A stretch of 64,000 nucleotides of DNA from Saccharibacillus sp. CPCC 101409 (lineage in GTDB: Bacteria > Bacillota > Bacilli > Paenibacillales > Paenibacillaceae): assembly GCF_030518235.1 (NCBI RefSeq), contig NZ_JAULSA010000009.1:124001-188000 (forward strand), in the 5' to 3' direction. The notes below the pieces were generated by a model, which was given only the letters and a program-made list of their open reading frames with translations, did not search any database and was not told where the DNA came from. Shown here piece after piece: positions 17,864 to 26,387 of this stretch. The stretch's first letter is position 1. Every line of letters starts with the position of its first letter. Made by a program: the position numbers and the translations under genes.

Positions 17864-18938
17864 TCGTGTCTCGCAGCACCAGACTGGTCGGCAGCAGGAC
17901 TTTCTTATTGCCGTAAGAGCCGCCTTCGGCGATCTCCAGCAGCAGCTTGGCGCTCTCGTAGCCGAGTACGTCGAAATACTGCTTGACCGTGCTCAGCGCC
18001 ACTTTGGCGAATTTGGAGCTTTCGAAGTCGTCGAAGCCGATCAGCGACAGCTGCCCGGGGATGGCGATCTCCAGCTCGGTCAGCCGTTCGAGAATATCGA
18101 GCGCGCGTTTGTCGTTGGCGCAGAACAGCGCGGTCAGTTCTCCTTCCCGGACAAGGCGCGCGATCGCGGCGTAGTCCAGCTCGTGCTCCAGAAACAGCCG
18201 GGAATCGGAAAGCGGAAGCGACGCGTTCGACAGGGCGTTTGCATACCCGTTGTACCGCTCGACCTCGGGGCTCAGGTGGTAATCGTACGCCGCGAACCCG
18301 ATCTTGCCGTGGCCCTGCCGGATCAGGTGCTCGACCGCTTCGTAGGCGCCGTCGTGGTTGTTGCAGGTGACGACGTTGACCGGATAACCGGCGGGAGAGC
18401 GGTCCAGCATCACGAACGGGACGGACTTTTTGCGCACCTCGCCCAGATAACTTTTGGCCGCTTCGGGATCGGACGAGTAGATCAGCAGGCCTTTCAGCCT
18501 GGATTCAATCAGTCCCAGCACAAGCTCGCGTTCCTGTTCGAAATCGTCTTCGACAAATTCGATAATAAGTTTGCAGCCGTTTTTGCCGAGAAAAGACTGG
18601 ATGCCTCTCATGATCTGCATATACGAACTGTCGTACAGATCCACGCCCGAGATGACGAAAGCGACCAGATTGGACGTTTTCTCGGCGGAGGCCGTTTGAC
18701 TGGCGACAAAGCTTCCTTTGCCCCGGATGCGGTAGATCACTCCTTCGTTCACCAATTCCGACAGGGCTTTGCGCACGGTGATGGAGCTGACGTCGAGCAG
18801 TTTGGAAAATTCCGATTCGCTCGGGATTCGGTCGTTCTGGGTAAAGCCGCGGGTTTCGATCTGGGACAGCACGTAATCTTTGACCATCTGGTACTTGGGC
18901 GGCTGCTGCTTCGGCGGCGGCGATTCTTTTTTACTCAA
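17844..18938 (-). CDS. GntR-LacI hybrid transcriptional regulator (AraR-like)
   Basis: 364 aa. The N-terminal winged helix of GntR type is at residues about 16-82 (YQMVKDYVLSQIETRGFTQNDRIPSESEFSKLLDVSSITVRKALSELVNEGVIYRIRGKGSFV). The rest is a periplasmic-binding-like sugar sensor of LacI type (VMLDRSP, CNNHDGAYEAVEHLI, SLIGFDDFE). This layout is that of Bacillus AraR. The start is TTG at 18938 with GAGGTG 7 nt upstream. Its 3' end overlaps the rhamnosidase by 20 bp on the opposite strand, and it diverges from the TIM-barrel gene at 19176. It probably represses one or both neighbours and perhaps the GH38 operon; the effector sugar is unknown. Confidence 0.87.
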   Translation of the reverse strand: MSKKESPPPKQQPPKYQMVKDYVLSQIETRGFTQNDRIPSESEFSKLLDVSSITVRKALSELVNEGVIYRIRGKGSFVASQTASAEKTSNLVAFVISGVDLYDSSYMQIMRGIQSFLGKNGCKLIIEFVEDDFEQERELVLGLIESRLKGLLIYSSDPEAAKSYLGEVRKKSVPFVMLDRSPAGYPVNVVTCNNHDGAYEAVEHLIRQGHGKIGFAAYDYHLSPEVERYNGYANALSNASLPLSDSRLFLEHELDYAAIARLVREGELTALFCANDKRALDILERLTELEIAIPGQLSLIGFDDFESSKFAKVALSTVKQYFDVLGYESAKLLLEIAEGGSYGNKKVLLPTSLVLRDTIKPFEN

Positions 18939-18995
18939 GCGGATTCACCTCGTTGTTTACATTTCTTTATAATATAGCTTATATAATCTTAAATA

Positions 18996-19010
18996 GTATA
19001 CTAACTTCGA
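18996..19010. promoter_or_regulatory. Candidate operator, GTATACTAACTTCGA
   Basis: On the minus strand this reads TCGAAGTTAGTATAC, identical over 15 bp to the sequence at 22698-22712. It contains the palindrome TAGTATACTA (18994-19003). It lies in the divergent region between the regulator gene and the isomerase-like gene, where autoregulation is expected. Confidence 0.5.
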
Positions 19011-19175
19011 ATAATTGCAACCCCGTACAGGGTTTGTATTTGTACATCGTTTATATTATCATAGGGGCCGTGTGGGTCCGGAGACAGGCGCGGAAGTTTG
19101 CAAACCTGTTATCCCGGCCCGGATAGGGCGGAGAATTCGTATCCGTACATCGTACATACACAAGGAGATGAAAAG

Positions 19176-20018
19176 ATGCTCAAAGGATTGACGAAAGCCG
19201 GGCTCGGCGCGGTTGAAAGCGACAAACAGCTGATCGAGCTGGCGGCTGCGGGAGGGTTCCGGGCCGTGGACACCGATGCAAAAGGATTGATCGAACAGTA
19301 CGGGGAAGACGGAGCCAAACGTTTGCTGGAACAAAACGGCCTGGTTCTGGGCGCGATCGGCTTGTCGGTGGAATGGAGAAGCGACGAAGAAACGTTCCTC
19401 GCCGGTCTGCCGGCGCTGGCCGAAGAAGCCGCTGCGGCGAAAAAGCTCGGCTGCACGCGCTGCTGCACGTATATTCTGCCTTCGACCGATTTGAAAGCGT
19501 CTCATTTTGCGCTGCTCGCCACGCGCCGCCTGCGGACATGCGCCCAAATTCTCGGCGCTTACGGCATTCGGCTGGGGCTTGAATTCGTCGGGCCGCACCA
19601 TCTGCGCACCGCCTGGAAGCATCCGTTTATCTGGACGCTGGACGAAACGCTGGACTGGATCGATACCATCGGCGAACCCAACGTCGGTCTGCTGTTCGAT
19701 TCGTACCACTGGTACACCAACGGCCACGCGATCGCCGATATCGAGCGCCTTCAACCGCACCAAATCGTCCATGTGCATCTGAACGACGCCCCGGACGTTC
19801 CGGTCAAAGACGTGCTGGACAACGGACGCCTTTACCCCGGCGAAGGCGTCATCGACCTGCCCGGATTTCTGAGCGCTTTGAAACGGATCGGCTACAACGG
19901 CGTCGTATCGCAGGAGATCCTGACCTCTTCCGCGCCGGAAGAAACTCCCGAACAGCTTCTTCGCCGCTCGCAGCAGGGCTTTACCCGCGTATTTACCGCC
20001 GCCGGGTTAGAAGAGTAA
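19176..20018 (+). CDS. Xylose-isomerase-like TIM-barrel sugar isomerase/epimerase
   Basis: 280 aa of the AP-endonuclease-2 fold family. Conserved metal-site positions are visible in GLEFVG (Glu), LLFDSYHWY (Asp/His), VHVHLND and SQEIL (Glu). Members include IolE, IolI, hydroxypyruvate isomerase and ketose 3-epimerases; I cannot choose between them. The ATG at 19176 follows AAGGAG with good spacing; the longer frame from 19098 has no support. It is divergent from the AraR-like regulator and ends before a strong terminator, so it is probably a single-gene unit processing a sugar released by the neighbouring glycosidases. Confidence 0.82.
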   Translation: MLKGLTKAGLGAVESDKQLIELAAAGGFRAVDTDAKGLIEQYGEDGAKRLLEQNGLVLGAIGLSVEWRSDEETFLAGLPALAEEAAAAKKLGCTRCCTYILPSTDLKASHFALLATRRLRTCAQILGAYGIRLGLEFVGPHHLRTAWKHPFIWTLDETLDWIDTIGEPNVGLLFDSYHWYTNGHAIADIERLQPHQIVHVHLNDAPDVPVKDVLDNGRLYPGEGVIDLPGFLSALKRIGYNGVVSQEILTSSAPEETPEQLLRRSQQGFTRVFTAAGLEE

Positions 20019-20132
20019 ACGCTAAAATCGAATCCGCTTTCTCTACTTCCGCAAGACCGCAGACAGAACGTCGATTCGAGCCGAGCGGAGCCGATAGGCA
20101 GAGCCAAACACGTCAAACCGATCCCATTCATA

Positions 20133-20176
20133 GAAAAAGCCGCCTTTACGCCATTTGGCGCGAAGACGGCTTTTTC
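20133..20176 (+). terminator. Rho-independent terminator
   Basis: GAAAAAGCCG (20133-20142) pairs perfectly with CGGCTTTTTC (20167-20176); the loop holds a smaller GCC/GGC hairpin. It lies 115 bp after the TIM-barrel gene. Confidence 0.75.
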
Positions 20177-20223
20177 CGTGTGTGAATCCCCTGCACATTC
20201 CAATATCGATCTGTCGCCTATCC

Positions 20224-20410
20224 AAATAACTGCCCGGGTGCCCTTATTTCAACCGAACCTCTGCAAATTTTCAAAATAACTGCCCACATACAACTAATTT
20301 GCCAAAACAGCCTTCTCAAAGCGCAAAACCGAAGAATTAAATGTACCTGCGCACTTATTCCATCAAAAAGCGAGAATTTGCAGGAATTAAGTGTACTGGC
20401 GCAGTTATTT
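20224..20410. repeat. Cluster of four small palindromic repeats (family A)
   Basis: Four units of about 26 bp lie at 20224-20249, 20273-20300, 20334-20360 and 20384-20410. Each begins with a variant of RAATAASTG and ends with a variant of SMGTTATT or CTTATT, i.e. imperfect inverted repeats. The last two share TGTAC..GGCGCA-like centres. The same family occurs at 43675-43864. No reading frame with a ribosome-binding site is visible. Function is unknown; palindromic intergenic repeats of this size can act as mRNA 3' structures or be mobile. Confidence 0.7.
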
Positions 20411-20464
20411 GCGGTACCATGCCAGCCAGATTTTGCTTTTTCTTTTGCCCTGATTTCCGTTTAA

Positions 20465-20488
20465 GACTATACAGAAGAAAGTATAGTC
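20465..20488. repeat. Hairpin GACTATAC / GTATAGTC
   Basis: An 8-bp perfect inverted repeat with an 8-nt purine loop in an otherwise gene-free stretch. No T-run follows. No function assigned. Confidence 0.5.
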
Positions 20489-20551
20489 TGCTCTTTCACA
20501 AACATCATATGTTTTGAAAACGTCCGATTTAAACGGAAGCCGCTTAGCGGA

Positions 20552-20664
20552 GGAGAAAATTCAGTGAAGGAACGATAGTGTTCGCCTTTGAAATCGGGAA
20601 ATTCCCACTTCAACTCTAATCATAATTTCCCGATTTCAACACGCGACCGCAACGAATTTTCTCC
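20552..20664. repeat. 113-bp nested palindrome
   Basis: The outer arms GGAGAAAATTC (20552-20562) and GAATTTTCTCC (20654-20664) are perfect complements. Inside them a second perfect 14-bp stem is formed by GAAATCGGGAAATT (20590-20603) and its complement (20624-20637). It lies directly downstream of the minus-strand DUF1861 gene and could serve as a 3' structure, or it may be a small non-autonomous mobile element. Confidence 0.6.
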
Positions 20665-20682
20665 GCAGCGTCCCCGGACTCC

Positions 20683-21627
20683 TCACGAATAGGAACTCCC
20701 CAAAACATCCCCGCCAAACGGATAATCCACCACAATCCGCCCCGCCTGCGTATCCCCGATCCCGCTGTACAGATTGACTTTCCCGTCCGCACGCATCTCG
20801 ATTCCGGCCGTAAACGCGCAGTCGCTCAAATGCGGCATCTTGGCCGGCCCGTCCGGGTAGCAGGGGCGGGTGCCGATAATTTTCAAATCCGAGAACCGCC
20901 GCGTCTCCGGATCGAACACGAACGACATATTCATATACGTCGATATGCCTTCCTCCATGTAACAAATATGCCCGATTACGCCGATCTTCCCGCTTTCCAG
21001 CAGATAAGCCTGGTTGCAGCCGCCCCATTCGTCCGGACCGAACAGGCCGTGGATGTAATCCGCGCGCTCGATCACTTCCGGCGACAAATCGTCCAGACTG
21101 TCGATCACCGTGAATCCGATCAGCGATTCGCTGCCGAATTCCCGGCGCACGTCTTCGCCGCGCGGACGCGAGAACACGCCGATCCTGCCGCTTTGCAGCT
21201 GCACAAGCCGAATATCTTTCATCCGGTCGGGACCGGTCGTGAAGTAAAGCAGATCGTTCAGATCCCGCCCTTTATAAAAATAACCGTAAAACGTATCCAC
21301 TTTGCCCTGCGCGCAGCGCACATGCGTCCCGCCGAGCACAACCTGATTGCCGATCGCGCTGATATACGGATCTTCGAGCTGATAGACCGTTGTCCCGCCT
21401 ACCGCCGTCCACTCGTCGGGGCCGCTTTCTTCGAACAGGCGGACCCACGATCTCGCCCATTCTTCCCGTTTCTCCACGCGTCCGTAGATATAACGTTTGC
21501 CGTTCCATTCGAACGGAATCGACGGATTGTAGACATCGAAGCCTTCGACTCCGCGGAAAACAAGCATGGCGCTTTCATAAATCGACTTGTTTTGCTCGAA
21601 CTCCCGGCGCCGCTGTGTCAAATTCAT
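20683..21627 (-). CDS. DUF1861 five-bladed beta-propeller, possible mannosyl phosphorylase/transferase
   Basis: 314 aa, cytoplasmic. The sequence follows the DUF1861 pattern I know: VFRGVEGFDVYNPSIPF, YIYGRVEKREEWARS, YQLEDPYIS, VVLGGTHV, GPDRMKDIRLVQLQSGRIGVFSRPRG and FGPDEWGGCNQAYLLESGKIGVIGH. This fold is close to GH130 mannoside phosphorylases, and Leishmania relatives are dual mannosyltransferase/phosphorylases of mannogen (CAZy GT108). A bacterial role in beta-1,2-mannoside phosphorolysis is therefore inferred, not shown. Two adjacent ATG codons exist (21630, 21627); GGGGAGG spacing favours 21627. It is divergent from the AraC gene and lies among alpha-mannosidase genes, which supports a mannose link. 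Confidence 0.75.
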   Translation of the reverse strand: MNLTQRRREFEQNKSIYESAMLVFRGVEGFDVYNPSIPFEWNGKRYIYGRVEKREEWARSWVRLFEESGPDEWTAVGGTTVYQLEDPYISAIGNQVVLGGTHVRCAQGKVDTFYGYFYKGRDLNDLLYFTTGPDRMKDIRLVQLQSGRIGVFSRPRGEDVRREFGSESLIGFTVIDSLDDLSPEVIERADYIHGLFGPDEWGGCNQAYLLESGKIGVIGHICYMEEGISTYMNMSFVFDPETRRFSDLKIIGTRPCYPDGPAKMPHLSDCAFTAGIEMRADGKVNLYSGIGDTQAGRIVVDYPFGGDVLGSSYS

Positions 21628-21769
21628 CATGAACCTCCCCTTTCGCATTTGTTTATCTTTTCATCCTAATCAGAAAGCCTGTGTCGATTCTTGCCCCATT
21701 TTGCGGCCGATTATGGTATTTTGACATTACGGAAAAATGCACGCATACGAACTTGGGGAGGATACGTAT

Positions 21770-22633
21770 ATGTTGAAGCTGCTCGCCGCTGACGGAATCG
21801 ATGCGGAGATCCAGGCGCACTACCGGCTGATCGGGTCGGTGAAAGATACGATCGGCATGCATACGCACGACTTTTTCGAATTGTTTCTGATTCTGCAGGG
21901 GAGCGTGGTGCACGTGATTAACGGACAGCGCCTGCTGCTGAACGAAAATACGCTGGTGTTTATCCGGGATCGCGACGCGCACTGTTACGAGCAGGCGACG
22001 GACGGCGATTGCCGGTTTATCAATCTGTCGTTCTGCCGGGAAGTGATCGACGACCTGATCGCGTTTCTGGGCAGCGGCTTTCCGAGCGGAAGGCTGCTGG
22101 AGCCGGAACTGCCGCCGACGCTGCTGCTGTCCCGGACGGAGAAAGAGTATGTGCAGTATCGGCTGGACCAGCTCAACCTGATTCCGCAGGAACGAAAAGC
22201 GGCGCTCAAAGCGGAAGCGAGAGCGCTGCTGACCGACTTGTTTTCGCGTTATATCAAGACGGAAGGGGAAACGGGCGAACATGACGGACAGCCGGAATGG
22301 CTCAAGAAGCTGTGCCGCGAAGCGAGAAGCAAAGACTGCTTTACGCGGGGAACGGCGGAACTGGTCCGGCTGTCGGGCAAGTCGCACGCCTATGTATGCC
22401 GGATGTTCGGCAAACATCTGGGCATGTCCCCGACCCGGTATATCAACGAGCTGCGGATGTCGTACGCGGAGAATCTGCTGCTGAATACGGACATGGAGAT
22501 TGTGGAGATCTGCCTGGAAGTCGGGCTGGATAACGTCAGCTACTTCTACGATCTGTTCAAACGCAAGCACGGCTTGACCCCGGCGGTTTACCGCAGATTG
22601 GGCGCCGTGCGCCAATATCAGCCGATTTTTTGA
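21770..22633 (+). CDS. AraC-family transcriptional regulator with cupin sensor
   Basis: 287 aa. The N-terminal cupin-like domain contains IGMHTHDFFELFLILQGSVVHVINGQRLLL with clustered His/Glu. The C-terminal AraC DNA-binding domain has two helix-turn-helix units (residues about 185-280: LVRLSGKSHAYVCRMFGKHLGMSPTRYINELRMSYAENLL and ICLEVGLDNVSYFYDLFKRKHGLTPAVYRR). The ATG at 21770, 8 nt after GGGGAGG, is preferred to the codon at 21737. It precedes the transporter/GH38 operon and diverges from the DUF1861 gene; it probably activates one or both in response to a sugar. Confidence 0.88.
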   Translation: MLKLLAADGIDAEIQAHYRLIGSVKDTIGMHTHDFFELFLILQGSVVHVINGQRLLLNENTLVFIRDRDAHCYEQATDGDCRFINLSFCREVIDDLIAFLGSGFPSGRLLEPELPPTLLLSRTEKEYVQYRLDQLNLIPQERKAALKAEARALLTDLFSRYIKTEGETGEHDGQPEWLKKLCREARSKDCFTRGTAELVRLSGKSHAYVCRMFGKHLGMSPTRYINELRMSYAENLLLNTDMEIVEICLEVGLDNVSYFYDLFKRKHGLTPAVYRRLGAVRQYQPIF

Positions 22634-22656
22634 GCGATATTTCCGGTTGTTATGTG

Positions 22657-22685
22657 TTGACGTCTGAAATAGTATGTGTTATTTT
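22657..22685 (+). promoter_or_regulatory. Sigma-A promoter of the transporter-GH38 operon
   Basis: TTGACG, 17-bp spacer, TATTTT, located 24 bp after the AraC stop codon. The candidate operator at 22698 would fall just downstream of the transcription start, a typical repression position. Confidence 0.65.
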
Positions 22686-22697
22686 CTATCTGTGAAT

Positions 22698-22712
22698 CGA
22701 AGTTAGTATACG
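22698..22712. promoter_or_regulatory. Candidate operator, TCGAAGTTAGTATAC
   Basis: Identical over 15 bp to the complement of 18996-19010 and followed by GTTTTG. Both copies are intergenic. Proposed binding site of the GntR/LacI hybrid regulator. Confidence 0.5.
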
Positions 22713-22777
22713 TTTTGAAAAAGGGGCAGCTGTACTCTTGGCCGCTTCGCAAAAAACAAACCGGACCGGAGGTGAAA

Positions 22778-22795
22778 ATGAATACGCTTACATAA
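22778..22795 (+). other. Five-codon leader ORF (MNTLT)
   Basis: ATG AAT ACG CTT ACA TAA is preceded by GGAGGTG at ideal spacing, 57 bp before the permease start. It could be a translated leader or simply chance; nothing else supports a function. Confidence 0.3.
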
Positions 22796-22852
22796 AGGGG
22801 CGAATAAACGCGAACAAAGCCGGCATTTCAACAGTCAGGAGGGATTTCGTCG

Positions 22853-23800
22853 ATGGCAACAAGAAGCAGAGCGGCGGCTCAAGGGGGAGAAGCAACCCGC
22901 AGCAGAGCGGCGGCCCAGCTTCTCAGGCACCGCTACCTGTATTTGATGGTGCTGCCCGGATTTTTGACCGTACTGATCTTCAACTATTTTCCGATGTACG
23001 GAATTTTAATCGCTTTCAAAGACTTCAACGCTTCCAAAGGCATCTGGGGCAGCGAATGGGTAGGACTGAAATATTTCGAATCTTTTTTCCACGATCCCAT
23101 GGCTCTGCGCGTTTTGAAAAATACCCTGCTGCTCGGTTTGTATACGTTGTTCTGGTCGTTCCCGGCTCCGATCATTCTGGCGCTGCTGCTGAACGAATTG
23201 AAGCACAAAGGATTCAAAAAACTGGTGCAGACCGTTTCTTATTTCCCGCACTTTATTTCGGTCGTAATCGTGGCGGGCATGCTGAAGGAATTTACGGCGA
23301 GAGACGGGCTGTTCAATCATATCCTTGCTTTTTTCGGCGGCAGCCCGGTGATGTTCCTGCTCGAATCCGATTATTTCCGGACCATCTTTATTTCTTCCGG
23401 CATCTGGCAGGGAATAGGCTTCGGCACGATCATCTACCTGGCCGCGCTGAGCGGAATCGATCCGACGCTGTACGATGTGGCGGAAGTGGACGGAGCGGGA
23501 CGCTGGAAAAAGATCGTGCACGTCACCTGGCCGTCGCTCAGACCGACCACGACCATCCTGCTGATTTTTGCGCTGGGCGGGGTGCTCGGAACGGACTTCC
23601 AGAAAATCATTCTGCTGTATTCGCCCGAGACCTACGAGGTGGCCGACGTGATCGGTTCGTATGTGTATCGTCAGGGCATCCTCGGCGCGCAGTATGAATA
23701 CACGACCGCGATCGGATTGTTTATGTCGCTCATTTCCTTCGCCATCTTGTACGCAACCAACTGGGCGAGCCGGAAATTTTCCGAAACGAGTTTGTTCTAA
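22853..23800 (+). CDS. CUT1 ABC transporter permease, LplB-like
   Basis: 315 aa inner-membrane protein with six predicted spans after a 35-residue polar N-terminus. The stretch LMVLPGFLTVLIFNYFPMYGILIAFKDFNASKGIWGSEWVGLKYF is characteristic of the LplB/YteP polysaccharide-oligomer permeases. The EAA loop is DVAEVDGAGRWKKIVHVTWPSLRP. GGAGGGATTTCGTCG precedes the ATG. It is the first structural gene of an operon with the partner permease, binding lipoprotein and GH38. Confidence 0.92.
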   Translation: MATRSRAAAQGGEATRSRAAAQLLRHRYLYLMVLPGFLTVLIFNYFPMYGILIAFKDFNASKGIWGSEWVGLKYFESFFHDPMALRVLKNTLLLGLYTLFWSFPAPIILALLLNELKHKGFKKLVQTVSYFPHFISVVIVAGMLKEFTARDGLFNHILAFFGGSPVMFLLESDYFRTIFISSGIWQGIGFGTIIYLAALSGIDPTLYDVAEVDGAGRWKKIVHVTWPSLRPTTTILLIFALGGVLGTDFQKIILLYSPETYEVADVIGSYVYRQGILGAQYEYTTAIGLFMSLISFAILYATNWASRKFSETSLF

Positions 23801-23812
23801 GGAGGCGTGACC

Positions 23813-24709
23813 GTGAAAAAGGAGGGCTTGGGTTCCAGGGCTTTCGATGTGGTCAATGTGCTGATCATGCTGTTTATTCTGGTGGTCGTGCTGTATCCGA
23901 TTCTGAATATTGTCGCGACTTCGCTGAGCAGCGCGCGCTATATCTCCGCGGGCAGCGTTACGATCTGGCCCAAAGGATTCAGCACGCAAGCGTATACGAC
24001 CGTTTTTCAGGACCCGTATATTTTTAAAGGCTATCTGAACTCGATTCTGTACGCGGCCGGCTCGACCGGGATCATGCTGCTGTTTACGGCGCTGATGGCG
24101 TATCCGCTGACCATACCGGGCTTCGCGGCCAAAAAGTTTCTGACGATCTTCCTGATGGTGACGATGTTCTTCGGCGGCGGCCTGATTCCGACGTACCTGC
24201 TGATGCGCAATCTGCACCTGCTGGATACGATCTGGGTCATGATTCTGCCCGGGGCGATCAGCGCCTACAACGTTTTTCTGTTCCGGACTTTCTTTATGAA
24301 TATTCCTTCGGAGCTGAAAGATTCCGCGTATATCGACGGAGCGAACGATATGGTGGTGCTGTTTCGCATCGTGCTGCCGCTGTCCAAAGCGTTGTTTGCC
24401 ACTTTCGCGCTGTTCGGTCTGGTCGGGAGCTGGAACAGCTGGTTCGAAGCTTTGATTTATTTGCGTGACCAGGATAAGTATCCGCTTCAGATGGTGCTGA
24501 GAAACTATCTGTTTACGCTGGATACGACGGCGATTCAAGGACGCGTGGGCGGCGGTTCCGTCGCGATTAACGCTCCCGGCAGCGCTTTGGACCCGAAAGC
24601 GGTGCGCATGAGCGTAATCATCATCACCATGTTCCCGATCATGTGCATTTATCCGTTTTTCCAGAAACATTTCAACCAGGGCATATTCGTCGGGTCGGTC
24701 AAAGGCTGA
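23813..24709 (+). CDS. CUT1 ABC transporter permease, YtcP-like
   Basis: 298 aa, six predicted spans. Typical features are NIVATSLSSARYISAGSVTIWPKGFS, the EAA loop DSAYIDGANDMVVLFRIVLPLSKA and the C-terminus NQGIFVGSVKG. The GTG at 23813 is 7 nt from GGAGG; the earlier in-frame GTG at 23807 is too close to the site. It pairs with the 22853 permease. Confidence 0.92.
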   Translation: MKKEGLGSRAFDVVNVLIMLFILVVVLYPILNIVATSLSSARYISAGSVTIWPKGFSTQAYTTVFQDPYIFKGYLNSILYAAGSTGIMLLFTALMAYPLTIPGFAAKKFLTIFLMVTMFFGGGLIPTYLLMRNLHLLDTIWVMILPGAISAYNVFLFRTFFMNIPSELKDSAYIDGANDMVVLFRIVLPLSKALFATFALFGLVGSWNSWFEALIYLRDQDKYPLQMVLRNYLFTLDTTAIQGRVGGGSVAINAPGSALDPKAVRMSVIIITMFPIMCIYPFFQKHFNQGIFVGSVKG

Positions 24710-24753
24710 GTACGCGATAATCCGTTACGGAAAAGACAAGGGGGAAAATAAGG

Positions 24754-26376
24754 ATGTACCAATACAAACCGGTCAAGATACTGCTGCTTGCGCTGTCCCT
24801 GCTGCTGGTATTCTCGGGCTGCTCGTCGAAAAGCTCCACCGATTCGGCGGCGAGCGACGACGACACGATCCGTTTCTCGGTTACGCTGCCCAGCAGCGGC
24901 GTGGACAATCCGAACAGTATGGTCGGCAAGGAATGGCTGAAAAAGATGGAAGAGCACATGGGCAAAAAAGTGGAAATCAAGTATAACTACATTCCGTCTT
25001 CCGAGTACGACGAGAAGGTCAAGCTGATGATCGCGAGCGACGACTTGACGGACTTTTTCGTAACGCCGCTGTTCTACGATACAAGCGAGATGGCCCAGCA
25101 GGGGCAGCTGCTCGAACTGACCCAGTACGAAGACCTGATGCCGAACTATATGAAATATCTCAGCCAGGTCAAGAACGGGATGACGCGCGTCACGGACGCC
25201 GACGGCAAGATGTATACGTTCCACGAAACGTCCACGCCGAGATTCCCCGAAGACCGCGGCATGCTGATCCAGAATGTATCCGCTTACCGCTACGACGTGT
25301 TCAAAGAAAACAAGATCAAGATTCCCGAAACGCTCGACGAGGTGTACGAAGCGGCCAAGCAGCTCAAGGCGCTGTACCCGGATAAATATCCGGTGGCGAC
25401 CAACTGGAACAGTCTGAGATCGTTGTTCTCCGCCAGCCATATCCGGGACGAGATCTTCTGGAACGGCAGCGAATACGAATACGGCGTGCTGAGCGAGGGG
25501 TACAAAGACGCGCTTCAATTCGCCAACAAGCTGTACGCGGAGAAGCTGCTGGACCCGGAATATACGATCGATACCGAAGACACGCTGAAACGAAAAGCGC
25601 TGAACGGCGACAATTTTATATGGCTGGCGCACTGGTTTACGACGCTGGGCGAATACACGCGCACGTCCGACGACGGCAAGATCTTCGCGGTATCGCTTTA
25701 TCCCGACAATCCGAAGTACGGCAAAGCGTGGCAGGAAGTCGTCAACGCCAATACGCCGGATCTGGGCTGGGGCGTGTACGCGATAAGCTCCAAAGCGAGA
25801 AATCCCGAAGAGATGATCAAATTTATCGATTACCAGTATTCCGACGAGATGATCCGGCTGATTACCTGGGGCATCGAAGGCACGACGTATACCGTCGGCG
25901 CGGACGGGGTTCCGACGTTCGTCGATTCGCTGAAAGAAGCCAAAGATCCGTGGATCGAAGGCGACAAATACGGCATGAGAGCCAGCCGCAACTATAATCC
26001 GGGCCTGCAAATGGTCAACGACTCCAGAGCGTTCGTGGACTTTGCGGCGACCGACTATACGTACTTCGACGGCAAATACGAAGAAGTCCCGATCGAGAAA
26101 TCGTCGTTTATCACCGGTCTGCCGATGCCCAAAAACGACTATGTACCTTCGTGGCTGGACGAGCCTTCCATTCAATTGACGGGAGCGGAAAGCCAGCGCA
26201 TCTCGGAGATCATGAACCCGGTGCAAACGTTCGTGAAAGAAGAACAGGCCAAATTCGTCGCGGGCAAAGAAAGTTTCGACAACTGGCAGGCTTTTACCGA
26301 CAAAGTCCGCAAAATGGGCGATATCGACGAAGCGCTGAAAATCTACAACGATGCCGCCAAGCGGGCGGCTCAATAA
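24754..26376 (+). CDS. CUT1 ABC transporter binding lipoprotein, LipO-like
   Basis: 540 aa extracellular solute-binding lipoprotein with lipobox FSGC (Cys about residue 23) followed by a Ser-rich linker. The length, over 500 residues, is usual for binding proteins that pair with LplB/YtcP permeases and take oligosaccharides. ATG at 24754 follows AAGGGGGAAAATAAGG. It stands between the permeases and the alpha-mannosidase, which suggests an alpha-mannoside or N-glycan-like ligand. Confidence 0.9.
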   Translation: MYQYKPVKILLLALSLLLVFSGCSSKSSTDSAASDDDTIRFSVTLPSSGVDNPNSMVGKEWLKKMEEHMGKKVEIKYNYIPSSEYDEKVKLMIASDDLTDFFVTPLFYDTSEMAQQGQLLELTQYEDLMPNYMKYLSQVKNGMTRVTDADGKMYTFHETSTPRFPEDRGMLIQNVSAYRYDVFKENKIKIPETLDEVYEAAKQLKALYPDKYPVATNWNSLRSLFSASHIRDEIFWNGSEYEYGVLSEGYKDALQFANKLYAEKLLDPEYTIDTEDTLKRKALNGDNFIWLAHWFTTLGEYTRTSDDGKIFAVSLYPDNPKYGKAWQEVVNANTPDLGWGVYAISSKARNPEEMIKFIDYQYSDEMIRLITWGIEGTTYTVGADGVPTFVDSLKEAKDPWIEGDKYGMRASRNYNPGLQMVNDSRAFVDFAATDYTYFDGKYEEVPIEKSSFITGLPMPKNDYVPSWLDEPSIQLTGAESQRISEIMNPVQTFVKEEQAKFVAGKESFDNWQAFTDKVRKMGDIDEALKIYNDAAKRAAQ

Positions 26377-26387
26377 TCCCATAGGAT

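Noticed and set aside
20224-20410. CRISPR array
   Set aside because: The repeats are imperfect, palindromic and too diverged, with no cas genes nearby.
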